Source of the DNA: Linyphia triangularis
Lineage: Eukaryota > Arthropoda > Arachnida > Araneae > Linyphiidae
DNA: 64,000 nucleotides
NCBI GenBank assembly: GCA_963978545.1
Contig: OZ021723.1
Location: 100,906,002-100,970,001 of the forward strand
Direction of reading: 5' to 3'
How positions within the stretch are numbered: position 1 is the first letter of the stretch; every line of letters starts with the position of its first letter. The position numbers were made by a program, and so were the translations under genes. This document shows, piece by piece, positions 9,901 to 24,406 of the stretch. The notes under the pieces were generated by a model, which was not told the DNA's origin, ran no database searches, and saw only the letters and a list, made by a program, of their open reading frames with translations.

Positions 9901-12900
9901 TAAACTGCACAGATTTGGACTAACCTTTGACCATCTTCACATTTTTTTTATGCTATAAATTTGGAAATGGAGATTCTAATATATAAAAGCTTCAATTTCG
10001 CCAAAGGAAAAAAAATTGAGATTTTTACTTTTTGAAAAATAATTCATTGAATATCGTCCCCCATGTACTTTCAATACGTGAAATTTGCATTTCTTGACAT
10101 TGAGCAGTAAAATGTAGTTATAATGACGATTCGATTGTGGAAATTGATTGGGGTGATGATTTTTATGACACAAGGTGCAAAAAGATCGTAAATTTTCGAA
10201 AATTGCAAAGTTTGAAATTTCCTATACATTTAACATGGGAAATTTGAAAATGAAAAATATTTAAACTGCACAGATTTGGACTAACCTTTGACCATCTTCA
10301 CATTTTTTTTATGCTATAAATTTGGAAATGGAGATTCTAATATATAAAAGCTTCAATTTCGACAAAGGAAAAAAAATTGAGATTTTTACTTTTTGAAAAA
10401 TAATTCATTGAATATCGTCCCCCATGTACTTTCAATACGTGAAATTTGCATTTCTTGACATTGAGCAGTAAAATGTAGTTATAATGACGATTTGATTGTG
10501 GAAATTGATTGGGGTGATGATTTTTATGACACAAGGTGCAAAAAGATCGTAAAATTTTGAAAATTGAAATTTCCTATACAATTATCATGGGGAAAATGGA
10601 AAATGAAAATTATTTAAACTGCACAGATTTGGACCAACCTTTGACCATCTTCACATTTTTTTATGCTATAAATTTGGAAATGGAGATTCTAATATATAAA
10701 AGCTTCAATTTCGCCAAAGGAAAAAAAATTGAGATTTTTACTTTTTGAAAAATAATTCATTGAATATCGTCCCCCATGTACTTTCAATACGTGAAATTTG
10801 CATTTCTTGACATTGAGCAGTAAAATGTAGTTATAATGACGATTCGATTGTGGAAATTGATTGGGGTGATGATTTTTGTGACACAATGTGCAAAAAGATT
10901 GTGAAAATTGAAAAATTTGAAATTTCCCATACAATTAACATGGGAAAATTAAAGATGAAAAACTTTTAAACCGAACAGTTTTGGACCAAACTTTGACCAC
11001 CTTCGCATTTTTTTTATGTTAAAAAATTGGAAATGTAGATTCTCCAATATAAAAGCTTCAATTTCGCCAAAGGAAAAAAAATTGAGATTTTTACTTTTTG
11101 AAAAATAATTCATTGAATATCGTCCCCCATGTATTTTCAATACGTGAAATTTGCATTTCTTGACATTGAGCAGTAAAATGTAGTTATAATGACGATTCGA
11201 TTGTGGAAATTGATTGGGGTGATGATTTTTATGACACAAGGTGCAAAAAGATCGTAAATTTTCGAAAATTGCAAAGTTTGAAATTTCCTATACATTTAAC
11301 ATGGGAAATTTGAAAATGAAAAATATTTAAACTGCACAGATTTGGACAAACCTTTGACCATCTTCACATTTTTTTTATGCTATAAATTTGGAAATGGAGA
11401 TTCTAATATATAAAAGCTTCAATTTCGCCAAAGGAAAAAAAATTGAGATTTTTACTTTTTGAAAAATAATTCATTGAATATCGTCCCCCATGTATTTTCA
11501 ATACGTGAAATTTCCATTTCTTGACATTGAGCAGTAAAATGTAGTTATAATGACGATTCGATTGTGGAAATTGATTGGGGTGATGATTTTTATGACACAA
11601 GGTGTAAAAAGATTGTGAAAATTGAAAAATTTGAAATTTCCCATACAATTAACATGGGAAAATTAATGATGAAAAACTTTTAAACTGCACAGATTTGGAC
11701 CAACCTTTGACCATCTTCACATTTTTTTTATGCTATAAATTTGGAAATGGAGATTCGCCTATATAAAAGCTTCAATTTCGCCAAAGGAAAAAAAATTGAG
11801 ATTTTTACTTTTTGAAAAATAATTCATTGAATATCGTCCCCCATGTACTTTCAATACGTGAAATTTGCATTTCTTGACATTGAGCAGTAAAATGTAGTTA
11901 TAATGACGATTCGATTGTGGAAATTGATTGGGGTGATGATTTTTATGACACAAGGTGCAAAAAGATCGTAAAATTTCGAAAATTGCAAAGTTTGAAATTT
12001 CCTATACAATTAACATGGGGAAAATTGAAAATGAAAAATATTTAAACTGCACAGATTTGGACCAACCTTTGACCATCTTCACATTTTTTTATGCTATAAA
12101 TTTGGAAATGGAGATTCTAATATATAAAAGCTTCAATTTCGCCAAAGGAAAAAAAATTGAGATTTTTACTTTTTGAAAAATAATTCATTGAATATCGTCC
12201 CCCATGTACTTTCAATACGTGAAATTTGCATTTCTTGACATTGAGCAGTAAAATGTAGTTATAATGACGATTCGATTGTGGAAATTGATTGGGGTGATGA
12301 TTTTTATGACACAAGGTGCAAAAAGATCGTAAATTTTCGAAAATTGCAAAGTTTGAAATTTCCTATACATTTAACATGGGAAATTTGAAAATGAAAAATA
12401 TTTAAACTGCACAGATTTGGACTAACCTTTGACCATCTTGACATTTTTTTTATGCTATAAATTTGGAAATGGAGATTCTAATATATAAAAGCTTCAATTT
12501 CGACAAAGGAAAAAAAATTGAGATTTTTACTTTTTGAAAAATAATTCATTGAATATCGTCCCCCATGTACTTTCAATACGTGAAATTTGCATTTCTTGAC
12601 ATTGAGCAGTAAAATGTAGTTATAATGACGATTTGATTGTGGAAATTGATTGGGGTGATGATTTTTATGACACAAGGTGCAAAAAGATCGTAAAATTTTG
12701 AAAATTGAAATTTCCTATACAATTATCATGGGGAAAATGGAAAATGAAAATTATTTAAACTGCACAGATTTGGACCAACCTTTGACCATCTTCACATTTT
12801 TTTATGCTATAAATTTGGAAATGGAGATTCTAATATATAAAAGCTTCAATTTCGCCAAAGGAAAAAAAATTGAGATTTTTACTTTTTGAAAAATAATTCA

Positions 12901-13733
12901 TTGAATATCGTCCCCCATGTATTTTCAATACGTGAAATTTCCATTTCTTGACATTGAGCAGTAAAATGTAGTTATAATGACGATTCGATTGTGGAAATTG
13001 ATTGGGGTGATGATTTTTATGACACAAGGTGTAAAAAGATTGTGAAAATTGAAAAATTTGAAATTTCCCATACAATTAACATGGGAAAATTAATGATGAA
13101 AAACTTTTAAACTGCACAGATTTGGACCAACCTTTGACCATCTTCACATTTTTTTTATGCTATAAATTTGGAAATGGAGATTCTAATATATAAAAGCTTC
13201 AATTTCGCCAAAGGAAAAAAAATTGAGATTTTTACTTTTTGAAAAATAATTCATTGAATATCGTCCCCCATGTACTTTCAATACGTGAAATTTGCCTTTC
13301 TTGACATTGAGCAGTAAAATGTAGTTATAATGACGATTTGATTGTGGAAATTGATTGGGGTGATGATTTTTATGACACAAGGTGCAAAAAGATCGTAAAA
13401 TTTTGAAAATTGAAATTTCCTATACAATTATCATGGGGAAAATGGAAAATGAAAATCATTTAAACTGCACAGATTTGGACCAACCTTTGACCATCTTCAC
13501 ATTTTTTTTATGCTATAAATTTGGAAATGTAGATTCTAATATATAAAAGCTTCAATTTCGCCAAAGGAAAAAAAATTGAGATTTTTACTTTTTGAAAAAT
13601 AATTCATTGAATATCGTCCCCCATGTACTTTCAATACGTGAAATTTGCATTTCTTGACATTGAGCAGTAAAATGTAGTTATAATGACGATTCGATTGTGG
13701 AAATTGATTGGGGTGATGATTTTTATGACACAA
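6975..13733 (+). repeat. 19-monomer higher-order block, copy 1 (6,759 bp)
   Basis: Monomer ends: A7335, B7687, D8040, B'8393, E8755, B9107, B9459, C9812, A10173, A10534, B10886, C11239, A11600, D11953, E'12314, A12675, B13027, D13380, B'13733. All 19 lengths match those of the next 6,759 bp in order. Rare variants shared at exactly this offset include ATGAGAAAAT at 7,741 and 14,500, the substitution giving CATCTTGACA near 12,439 and 19,198, TTTGCCTTTC near 13,295 and 20,055, and AAAATCATTT near 13,456 and 20,215. One difference seen is GGACAAACC near 11,347 against GGACTAACC in copy 2. Confidence 0.92.
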
Positions 13734-16700
13734 GGTGCAAAAAGATCGTAAATTTTCGAAAATTGCAAAGTTTGAAATTTCCTATACATTTAACATGGGA
13801 AATATGAAAATGAAAAATATTTAAACTGCACAGATTTGGACTAACCTTTGACCATCTTCACATTTTTTTTATGCTATAAATTTGGAAATGGAGATTCTAA
13901 TATATAAAAGCTTCAATTTCGACAAAGGAAAAAAAATTGAGATTTTTACTTTTTGAAAAATAATTCATTGAATATCGTCCCCCATGTACTTTCAATACGT
14001 GAAATTTGCATTTCTTGACATTGAGCAGTAAAATGTAGTTATAATGACGATTTGATTGTGGAAATTGATTGGGGTGATGATTTTTATGACACAAGGTGCA
14101 AAAAGATCGTAAAATTTTGAAAATTGAAATTTCCTATACAATTATCATGGGGAAAATGGAAAATGAAAATTATTTAAACTGCACAGATTTGGACCAACCT
14201 TTGACCATCTTCACATTTTTTTATGCTATAAATTTGGAAATGGAGATTCTAATATATAAAAGCTTCAATTTCGCCAAAGGAAAAAAAATTGAGATTTTTA
14301 CTTTTTGAAAAATAATTCATTGAATATCGTCCCCCATGTATTTTCAATACGTGAAATTTCCATTTCTTGACATTGAGCAGTAAAATGTAGTTATAATGAC
14401 GATTCGATTGTGGAAATTGATTGGGGTGATGATTTTTATGACACAAGGTGTAAAAAGATTGTGAAAATTGAAAAATTTGAAATTTCCCATACAATTAACA
14501 TGAGAAAATTAATGATGAAAAACTTTTAAACTGCACAGATTTGGACCAACCTTTGACCATCTTCACATTTTTTTTATGCTATAAATTTGGAAATGGAGAT
14601 TCTAATATATAAAAGCTTCAATTTCGCCAAAGGAAAAAAAATTGAGATTTTTACTTTTTGAAAAATAATTCATTGAATATCGTCCCCCATGTACTTTCAA
14701 TACGTGAAATTTGCATTTCTTGACATTGAGCAGTAAAATGTAGTTATAATGACGATTTGATTGTGGAAATTGATTGGGGTGATGATTTTTATGACACAAG
14801 GTGCAAAAAGATCGTAAAATTTTGAAAATTGAAATTTCCTATACAATTATCATGGGGAAAATGGAAAATGAAAATTATTTAAACTGCACAGATTTGGACC
14901 AACCTTTGACCATCTTCACATTTTTTTTATGCTATAAATTTGGAAATGTAGATTCTAATATATAAAAGCTTCAATTTCGCCAAAGGAAAAAAAATTGAGA
15001 TTTTTACTTTTTGAAAAATAATTCATTGAATATCGTCCCCCATGTACTTTCAATACGTGAAATTTGCATTTCTTGACATTGAGCAGTAAAATGTAGTTAT
15101 AATGACGATTCGATTGTGGAAATTGATTGGGGTGATGATTTTTATGACACAAGGTGCAAAAAGATCGTAAAATTTCGAAAATTGCAAAGTTTGAAATTTC
15201 CTATACAATTAACATGGGGAAAATTGAAAATGAAAAATATTTAAACTGCACAGATTTGGACCAACCTTTGACCATCTTCACATTTTTTTTATGCTATAAA
15301 TTTGGAAATGGAGATTCTAATATATAAAAGCTTCAATTTCGCCAAAGGAAAAAAAATTGAGATTTTTACTTTTTGAAAAATAATTCATTGAATATCGTCC
15401 CCCATGTACTTTCAATACGTGAAATTTGCATTTCTTGACATTGAGCAGTAAAATGTAGTTATAATGACGATTCGATTGTGGAAATTGATTGGGGTGATGA
15501 TTTTTATGACACAAGGTGCAAAAAGATCGTAAAATTTTGAAAATTGAAATTTCCTATACAATTATCATGGGGAAAATGGAAAATGAAAATTATTTAAACT
15601 GCACAGATTTGGACCAACCTTTGACCATCTTCACATTTTTTTATGCTATAAATTTGGAAATGGAGATTCTAATATATAAAAGCTTCAATTTCGCCAAAGG
15701 AAAAAAAATTGAGATTTTTACTTTTTGAAAAATAATTCATTGAATATCGTCCCCCATGTACTTTCAATACGTGAAATTTGCATTTCTTGACATTGAGCAG
15801 TAAAATGTAGTTATAATGACGATTTGATTGTGGAAATTGATTGGGGTGATGATTTTTATGACACAAGGTGCAAAAAGATCGTAAAATTTTGAAAATTGAA
15901 ATTTCCTATACAATTATCATGGGGAAAATGGAAAATGAAAATTATTTAAACTGCACAGATTTGGACCAACCTTTGACCATCTTCACATTTTTTTATGCTA
16001 TAAATTTGGAAATGGAGATTCTAATATATAAAAGCTTCAATTTCGCCAAAGGAAAAAAAATTGAGATTTTTACTTTTTGAAAAATAATTCATTGAATATC
16101 GTCCCCCATGTACTTTCAATACGTGAAATTTGCATTTCTTGACATTGAGCAGTAAAATGTAGTTATAATGACGATTCGATTGTGGAAATTGATTGGGGTG
16201 ATGATTTTTGTGACACAATGTGCAAAAAGATTGTGAAAATTGAAAAATTTGAAATTTCCCATACAATTAACATGGGAAAATTAAAGATGAAAAACTTTTA
16301 AACCGAACAGATTTGGACCAAACTTTGACCACCTTCGCATTTTTTTTATGTTAAAAAATTGGAAATGTAGATTCTCCAATATAAAAGCTTCAATTTCGCC
16401 AAAGGAAAAAAAATTGAGATTTTTACTTTTTGAAAAATAATTCATTGAATATCGTCCCCCATGTATTTTCAATACGTGAAATTTGCATTTCTTGACATTG
16501 AGCAGTAAAATGTAGTTATAATGACGATTCGATTGTGGAAATTGATTGGGGTGATGATTTTTATGACACAAGGTGCAAAAAGATCGTAAATTTTCGAAAA
16601 TTGCAAAGTTTGAAATTTCCTATACATTTAACATGGGAAATTTGAAAATGAAAAATATTTAAACTGCACAGATTTGGACTAACCTTTGACCATCTTCACA

Positions 16701-19700
16701 TTTTTTTTATGCTATAAATTTGGAAATGGAGATTCTAATATATAAAAGCTTCAATTTCGCCAAAGGAAAAAAAATTGAGATTTTTACTTTTTGAAAAATA
16801 ATTCATTGAATATCGTCCCCCATGTACTTTCAATACGTGAAATTTGCATTTCTTGACATTGAGCAGTAAAATGTAGTTATAATGACGATTCGATTGTGGA
16901 AATTGATTGGGGTGATGATTTTTATGACACAAGGTGCAAAAAGATCGTAAATTTTCGAAAATTGCAAAGTTTGAAATTTCCTATACATTTAACATGGGAA
17001 ATTTGAAAATGAAAAATATTTAAACTGCACAGATTTGGACTAACCTTTGACCATCTTCACATTTTTTTTATGCTATAAATTTGGAAATGGAGATTCTAAT
17101 ATATAAAAGCTTCAATTTCGACAAAGGAAAAAAAATTGAGATTTTTACTTTTTGAAAAATAATTCATTGAATATCGTCCCCCATGTACTTTCAATACGTG
17201 AAATTTGCATTTCTTGACATTGAGCAGTAAAATGTAGTTATAATGACGATTTGATTGTGGAAATTGATTGGGGTGATGATTTTTATGACACAAGGTGCAA
17301 AAAGATCGTAAAATTTTGAAAATTGAAATTTCCTATACAATTATCATGGGGAAAATGGAAAATGAAAATTATTTAAACTGCACAGATTTGGACCAACCTT
17401 TGACCATCTTCACATTTTTTTATGCTATAAATTTGGAAATGGAGATTCTAATATATAAAAGCTTCAATTTCGCCAAAGGAAAAAAAATTGAGATTTTTAC
17501 TTTTTGAAAAATAATTCATTGAATATCGTCCCCCATGTACTTTCAATACGTGAAATTTGCATTTCTTGACATTGAGCAGTAAAATGTAGTTATAATGACG
17601 ATTCGATTGTGGAAATTGATTGGGGTGATGATTTTTGTGACACAATGTGCAAAAAGATTGTGAAAATTGAAAAATTTGAAATTTCCCATACAATTAACAT
17701 GGGAAAATTAAAGATGAAAAACTTTTAAACCGAACAGTTTTGGACCAAACTTTGACCACCTTCGCATTTTTTTTATGTTAAAAAATTGGAAATGTAGATT
17801 CTCCAATATAAAAGCTTCAATTTCGCCAAAGGAAAAAAAATTGAGATTTTTACTTTTTGAAAAATAATTCATTGAATATCGTCCCCCATGTATTTTCAAT
17901 ACGTGAAATTTGCATTTCTTGACATTGAGCAGTAAAATGTAGTTATAATGACGATTCGATTGTGGAAATTGATTGGGGTGATGATTTTTATGACACAAGG
18001 TGCAAAAAGATCGTAAATTTTCGAAAATTGCAAAGTTTGAAATTTCCTATACATTTAACATGGGAAATTTGAAAATGAAAAATATTTAAACTGCACAGAT
18101 TTGGACTAACCTTTGACCATCTTCACATTTTTTTTATGCTATAAATTTGGAAATGGAGATTCTAATATATAAAAGCTTCAATTTCGCCAAAGGAAAAAAA
18201 ATTGAGATTTTTACTTTTTGAAAAATAATTCATTGAATATCGTCCCCCATGTATTTTCAATACGTGAAATTTCCATTTCTTGACATTGAGCAGTAAAATG
18301 TAGTTATAATGACGATTCGATTGTGGAAATTGATTGGGGTGATGATTTTTATGACACAAGGTGTAAAAAGATTGTGAAAATTGAAAAATTTGAAATTTCC
18401 CATACAATTAACATGGGAAAATTAATGATGAAAAACTTTTAAACTGCACAGATTTGGACCAACCTTTGACCATCTTCACATTTTTTTTATGCTATAAATT
18501 TGGAAATGGAGATTCGCCTATATAAAAGCTTCAATTTCGCCAAAGGAAAAAAAATTGAGATTTTTACTTTTTGAAAAATAATTCATTGAATATCGTCCCC
18601 CATGTACTTTCAATACGTGAAATTTGCATTTCTTGACATTGAGCAGTAAAATGTAGTTATAATGACGATTCGATTGTGGAAATTGATTGGGGTGATGATT
18701 TTTATGACACAAGGTGCAAAAAGATCGTAAAATTTCGAAAATTGCAAAGTTTGAAATTTCCTATACAATTAACATGGGGAAAATTGAAAATGAAAAATAT
18801 TTAAACTGCACAGATTTGGACCAACCTTTGACCATCTTCACATTTTTTTATGCTATAAATTTGGAAATGGAGATTCTAATATATAAAAGCTTCAATTTCG
18901 CCAAAGGAAAAAAAATTGAGATTTTTACTTTTTGAAAAATAATTCATTGAATATCGTCCCCCATGTACTTTCAATACGTGAAATTTGCATTTCTTGACAT
19001 TGAGCAGTAAAATGTAGTTATAATGACGATTCGATTGTGGAAATTGATTGGGGTGATGATTTTTATGACACAAGGTGCAAAAAGATCGTAAATTTTCGAA
19101 AATTGCAAAGTTTGAAATTTCCTATACATTTAACATGGGAAATTTGAAAATGAAAAATATTTAAACTGCACAGATTTGGACTAACCTTTGACCATCTTGA
19201 CATTTTTTTTATGCTATAAATTTGGAAATGGAGATTCTAATATATAAAAGCTTCAATTTCGACAAAGGAAAAAAAATTGAGATTTTTACTTTTTGAAAAA
19301 TAATTCATTGAATATCGTCCCCCATGTACTTTCAATACGTGAAATTTGCATTTCTTGACATTGAGCAGTAAAATGTAGTTATAATGACGATTTGATTGTG
19401 GAAATTGATTGGGGTGATGATTTTTATGACACAAGGTGCAAAAAGATCGTAAAATTTTGAAAATTGAAATTTCCTATACAATTATCATGGGGAAAATGGA
19501 AAATGAAAATTATTTAAACTGCACAGATTTGGACCAACCTTTGACCATCTTCACATTTTTTTATGCTATAAATTTGGAAATGGAGATTCTAATATATAAA
19601 AGCTTCAATTTCGCCAAAGGAAAAAAAATTGAGATTTTTACTTTTTGAAAAATAATTCATTGAATATCGTCCCCCATGTATTTTCAATACGTGAAATTTC

Positions 19701-20492
19701 CATTTCTTGACATTGAGCAGTAAAATGTAGTTATAATGACGATTCGATTGTGGAAATTGATTGGGGTGATGATTTTTATGACACAAGGTGTAAAAAGATT
19801 GTGAAAATTGAAAAATTTGAAATTTCCCATACAATTAACATGGGAAAATTAATGATGAAAAACTTTTAAACTGCACAGATTTGGACCAACCTTTGACCAT
19901 CTTCACATTTTTTTTATGCTATAAATTTGGAAATGGAGATTCTAATATATAAAAGCTTCAATTTCGCCAAAGGAAAAAAAATTGAGATTTTTACTTTTTG
20001 AAAAATAATTCATTGAATATCGTCCCCCATGTACTTTCAATACGTGAAATTTGCCTTTCTTGACATTGAGCAGTAAAATGTAGTTATAATGACGATTTGA
20101 TTGTGGAAATTGATTGGGGTGATGATTTTTATGACACAAGGTGCAAAAAGATCGTAAAATTTTGAAAATTGAAATTTCCTATACAATTATCATGGGGAAA
20201 ATGGAAAATGAAAATCATTTAAACTGCACAGATTTGGACCAACCTTTGACCATCTTCACATTTTTTTTATGCTATAAATTTGGAAATGTAGATTCTAATA
20301 TATAAAAGCTTCAATTTCGCCAAAGGAAAAAAAATTGAGATTTTTACTTTTTGAAAAATAATTCATTGAATATCGTCCCCCATGTACTTTCAATACGTGA
20401 AATTTGCATTTCTTGACATTGAGCAGTAAAATGTAGTTATAATGACGATTCGATTGTGGAAATTGATTGGGGTGATGATTTTTGTGACACAA
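13734..20492 (+). repeat. 19-monomer higher-order block, copy 2 (6,759 bp)
   Basis: Monomer ends: A14094, B14446, D14799, B'15152, E15514, B15866, B16218, C16571, A16932, A17293, B17645, C17998, A18359, D18712, E'19073, A19434, B19786, D20139, B'20492. The block directly follows copy 1. Its first monomer differs from that of copy 1: it has GGGAAATATGAAAATG near 13,798, a variant otherwise seen only in the monomers ending at 21,206 and 53,947. Its last core ends in TTTTTGTGACACAATG, where copy 1 ends in TTTTTATGACACAAGG. The exchange points that made the duplication therefore lie near these two ends. Confidence 0.92.
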
Positions 20493-23400
20493 TGTGCAAA
20501 AAGATTGTGAAAATTGAAAAATTTGAAATTTCCCATACAATTAACATGGGAAAATTAAAGATGAAAAACTTTTAAACCGAACAGATTTGGACCAAACTTT
20601 GACCACCTTCGCATTTTTTTTATGTTAAAAAATTGGAAATGTAGATTCTCCAATATAAAAGCTTCAATTTCGCCAAAGGAAAAAAAATTGAGATTTTTAC
20701 TTTTTGAAAAATAATTCATTGAATATCGTCCCCCATGTATTTTCAATACGTGAAATTTGCATTTCTTGACATTGAGCAGTAAAATGTAGTTATAATGACG
20801 ATTCGATTGTGGAAATTGATTGGGGTGATGATTTTTATGACACAAGGTGCAAAAAGATCGTAAATTTTCGAAAATTGCAAAGTTTGAAATTTCCTATACA
20901 TTTAACATGGGAAATATGAAAATGAAAAATATTTAAACTGCACAGATTTGGACTAACCTTTGACCATCTTCACATTTTTTTTATGCTATAAATTTGGAAA
21001 TGGAGATTCTAATATATAAAAGCTTCAATTTCGCCAAAGGAAAAAAAATTGAGATTTTTACTTTTTGAAAAATAATTCATTGAATATCGTCCCCCATGTA
21101 TTTTCAATACGTGAAATTTCCATTTCTTGACATTGAGCAGTAAAATGTAGTTATAATGACGATTCGATTGTGGAAATTGATTGGGGTGATGATTTTTATG
21201 ACACAAGGTGTAAAAAGATTGTGAAAATTGAAAAATTTGAAATTTCCCATACAATTAACATGGGAAAATTAATGATGAAAAACTTTTAAACTGCACAGAT
21301 TTGGACCAACCTTTGACCATCTTCACATTTTTTTTATGCTATAAATTTGGAAATGGAGATTCGCCTATATAAAAGCTTCAATTTCGCCAAAGGAAAAAAA
21401 ATTGAGATTTTTACTTTTTGAAAAATAATTCATTGAATATCGTCCCCCATGTACTTTCAATACGTGAAATTTGCATTTCTTGACATTGAGCAGTAAAATG
21501 TAGTTATAATGACGATTCGATTGTGGAAATTGATTGGGGTGATGATTTTTATGACACAAGGTGCAAAAAGATCGTAAAATTTCGAAAATTGCAAAGTTTG
21601 AAATTTCCTATACAATTAACATGGGGAAAATTGAAAATGAAAAATATTTAAACTGCACAGATTTGGACCAACCTTTGACCATCTTCACATTTTTTTTATG
21701 CTATAAATTTGGAAATGGAGATTCTAATATATAAAAGCTTCAATTTCGCCAAAGGAAAAAAAATTGAGATTTTTACTTTTTGAAAAATAATTCATTGAAT
21801 ATCGTCCCCCATGTACTTTCAATACGTGAAATTTGCATTTCTTGACATTGAGCAGTAAAATGTAGTTATAATGACGATTCGATTGTAGAAATTGATTGGG
21901 GTGATGATTTTTATGACACAAGGTGCAAAAAGATCGTAAATTTTCGAAAATTGCAAAGTTTGAAATTTCCTATACATTTAACATGGGAAATTTGAAAATG
22001 AAAAATATTTAAACTGCACAGATTTGGACTAACCTTTGACCATCTTCACATTTTTTTTATGCTATAAATTTGGAAATGGAGATTCTAATATATAAAAGCT
22101 TCAATTTCGACAAAGGAAAAAAAATTGAGATTTTTACTTTTTGAAAAATAATTCATTGAATATCGTCCCCCATGTACTTTCAATACGTGAAATTTGCATT
22201 TCTTGACATTGAGCAGTAAAATGTAGTTATAATGACGATTTGATTGTGGAAATTGATTGGGGTGATGATTTTTATGACACAAGGTGCAAAAAGATCGTAA
22301 AATTTTGAAAATTGAAATTTCCTATACAATTATCATGGGGAAAATGGAAAATGAAAATTATTTAAACTGCACAGATTTGGACAACCCTTTGACCATCTTC
22401 ACATTTTTTTATGCTATAAATTTGGAAATGGAGATTCTAATATATAAAAGCTTCAATTTCGCCAAAGGAAAAAAAATTGAGATTTTTACTTTTTGAAAAA
22501 TAATTCATTGAATATCGTCCCCCATGTATTTTCAATACGTGAAATTTCCATTTCTTGACATTGAGCAGTAAAATGTAGTTATAATGACGATTCGATTGTG
22601 GAAATTGATTGGGGTGATGATTTTTATGACACAAGGTGTAAAAAGATTGTGAAAATTGAAAAATTTGAAATTTCCCATACAATTAACATGGGAAAATTAA
22701 TGATGAAAAACTTTTAAACTGCACAGATTTGGACCAACCTTTGACCATCTTCACATTTTTTTTATGCTATAAATTTGGAAATGGAGATTCTAATATATAA
22801 AATCTTCAATTTCGCCAAAGGAAAAAAAATTGAGATTTTTACTTTTTGAAAAATAATTCATTGAATATCGTCCCCCATGTACTTTCAATACGTGAAATTT
22901 GCATTTCTTGACATTGAGCAGTAAAATGTAGTTATAATGACGATTTGATTGTGGAAATTGATTGGGGTGATGATTTTTATGACACAAGGTGCAAAAAGAT
23001 CGTAAAATTTTGAAAATTGAAATTTCCTATACAATTATCATGGGGAAAATGGAAAATGAAAATTATTTAAACTGCACAGATTTGGACCAACCTTTGACCA
23101 TCTTCACATTTTTTTATGCTATAAATTTGGAAATGGAGATTCTAATATATAAAAGCTTCAATTTCGCCAAAGGAAAAAAAATTGAGATTTTTACTTTTTG
23201 AAAAATAATTCATTGAATATCGTCCCCCATGTATTTTCAATACGTGAAATTTCCATTTCTTGACATTGAGCAGTAAAATGTAGTTATAATGACGATTCGA
23301 TTGTGGAAATTGATTGGGGTGATGATTTTTATGACACAAGGTGTAAAAAGATTGTGAAAATTGAAAAATTTGAAATTTCCCATACAATTAACATGGGAAA

Positions 23401-24045
23401 ATTAATGATGAAAAACTTTTAAACTGCACAGATTTGGACCAACCTTTGACCATCTTCACATTTTTTTTATGCTATAAATTTGGAAATGGAGATTCTAATA
23501 TATAAAAGCTTCAATTTCGCCAAAGGAAAAAAAATTGAGATTTTTACTTTTTGAAAAATAATTCATTGAATATCGTCCCCCATGTACTTTCAATACGTGA
23601 AATTTGCATTTCTTGACATTGAGCAGTAAAATGTAGTTATAATGACGATTTGATTGTGGAAATTGATTGGGGTGATGATTTTTATGACACAAGGTGCAAA
23701 AAGATCGTAAAATTTTGAAAATTGAAATTTCCTATACAATTATCATGGGGAAAATGGAAAATGAAAATCATTTAAACTGCACAGATTTGGACCAACCTTT
23801 GACCATCTTCACATTTTTTTTATGCTATAAATTTGGAAATGTAGATTCTAATATATAAAAGCTTCAATTTCGCCAAAGGAAAAAAAATTGAGATTTTTAC
23901 TTTTTGAAAAATAATTCATTGAATATCGTCCCCCATGTACTTTCAATACGTGAAATTTGCATTTCTTGACATTGAGCAGTAAAATGTAGTTATAATGACG
24001 ATTCGATTGTGGAAATTGATTGGGGTGATGATTTTTATGACACAA

Positions 24046-24406
24046 GGTGCAAAAAGATCGTAAAATTTCGAAAATTGCAAAGTTTGAAATTTCCTATACA
24101 TTTAACATGGGAAATTTGAAAATGAAAAATATTTAAACTGCACAGATTTGGACCAACCTTTGACCATCTTCACATTTTTTTTATGTTATAAATTTGGAAT
24201 TGGAGATTCCAATATATAAAAGCTTCAATTTCGCCAAAGGAAAAAAAATTGAGATTTTTACTTTTTGAAAGATAATTCATTGAATATCGTCCCCCATGTA
24301 CTTTCAATACGTGAAATTTGCATTTCTTGACATTGAGCAGTAAAATGTAGTTATAATGACGATTTGATTGTGGAAATTGATTGGGGTGATGATTTTTATG
24401 ACACAA
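24046..24406 (+). repeat. Class F monomer, type example (361 bp)
   Basis: F begins like E (TAAAATTTCGAAAATTGC), continues like A (CATTTAACATGGGAAATTTG), then has GGACCAACC, ATGTTATAAATTTGG, AATTGGAGATTCCAATATAT and, in the core, GAAAGATAATTC in place of GAAAAATAATTC. It looks like an old E/A recombinant that became its own class. Some F copies have CCCCCACGTAC in place of CCCCCATGTAC. Monomers ending at 39,007, 40,426 and 50,386 have the F variable part but an ordinary core (F*). Confidence 0.87.

Noticed and set aside
5546..22987. A separate 14,947-bp duplication of 5,546-8,040 at 20,493-22,987
   Set aside because: The class order and offset match, but the private variants (6,057 and near 6,438 on one side, AAATATG and GTAGAAATTG on the other) are not shared. 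It is better read as reuse of an older C-A-D-E-A-B-D order than as one recent event.
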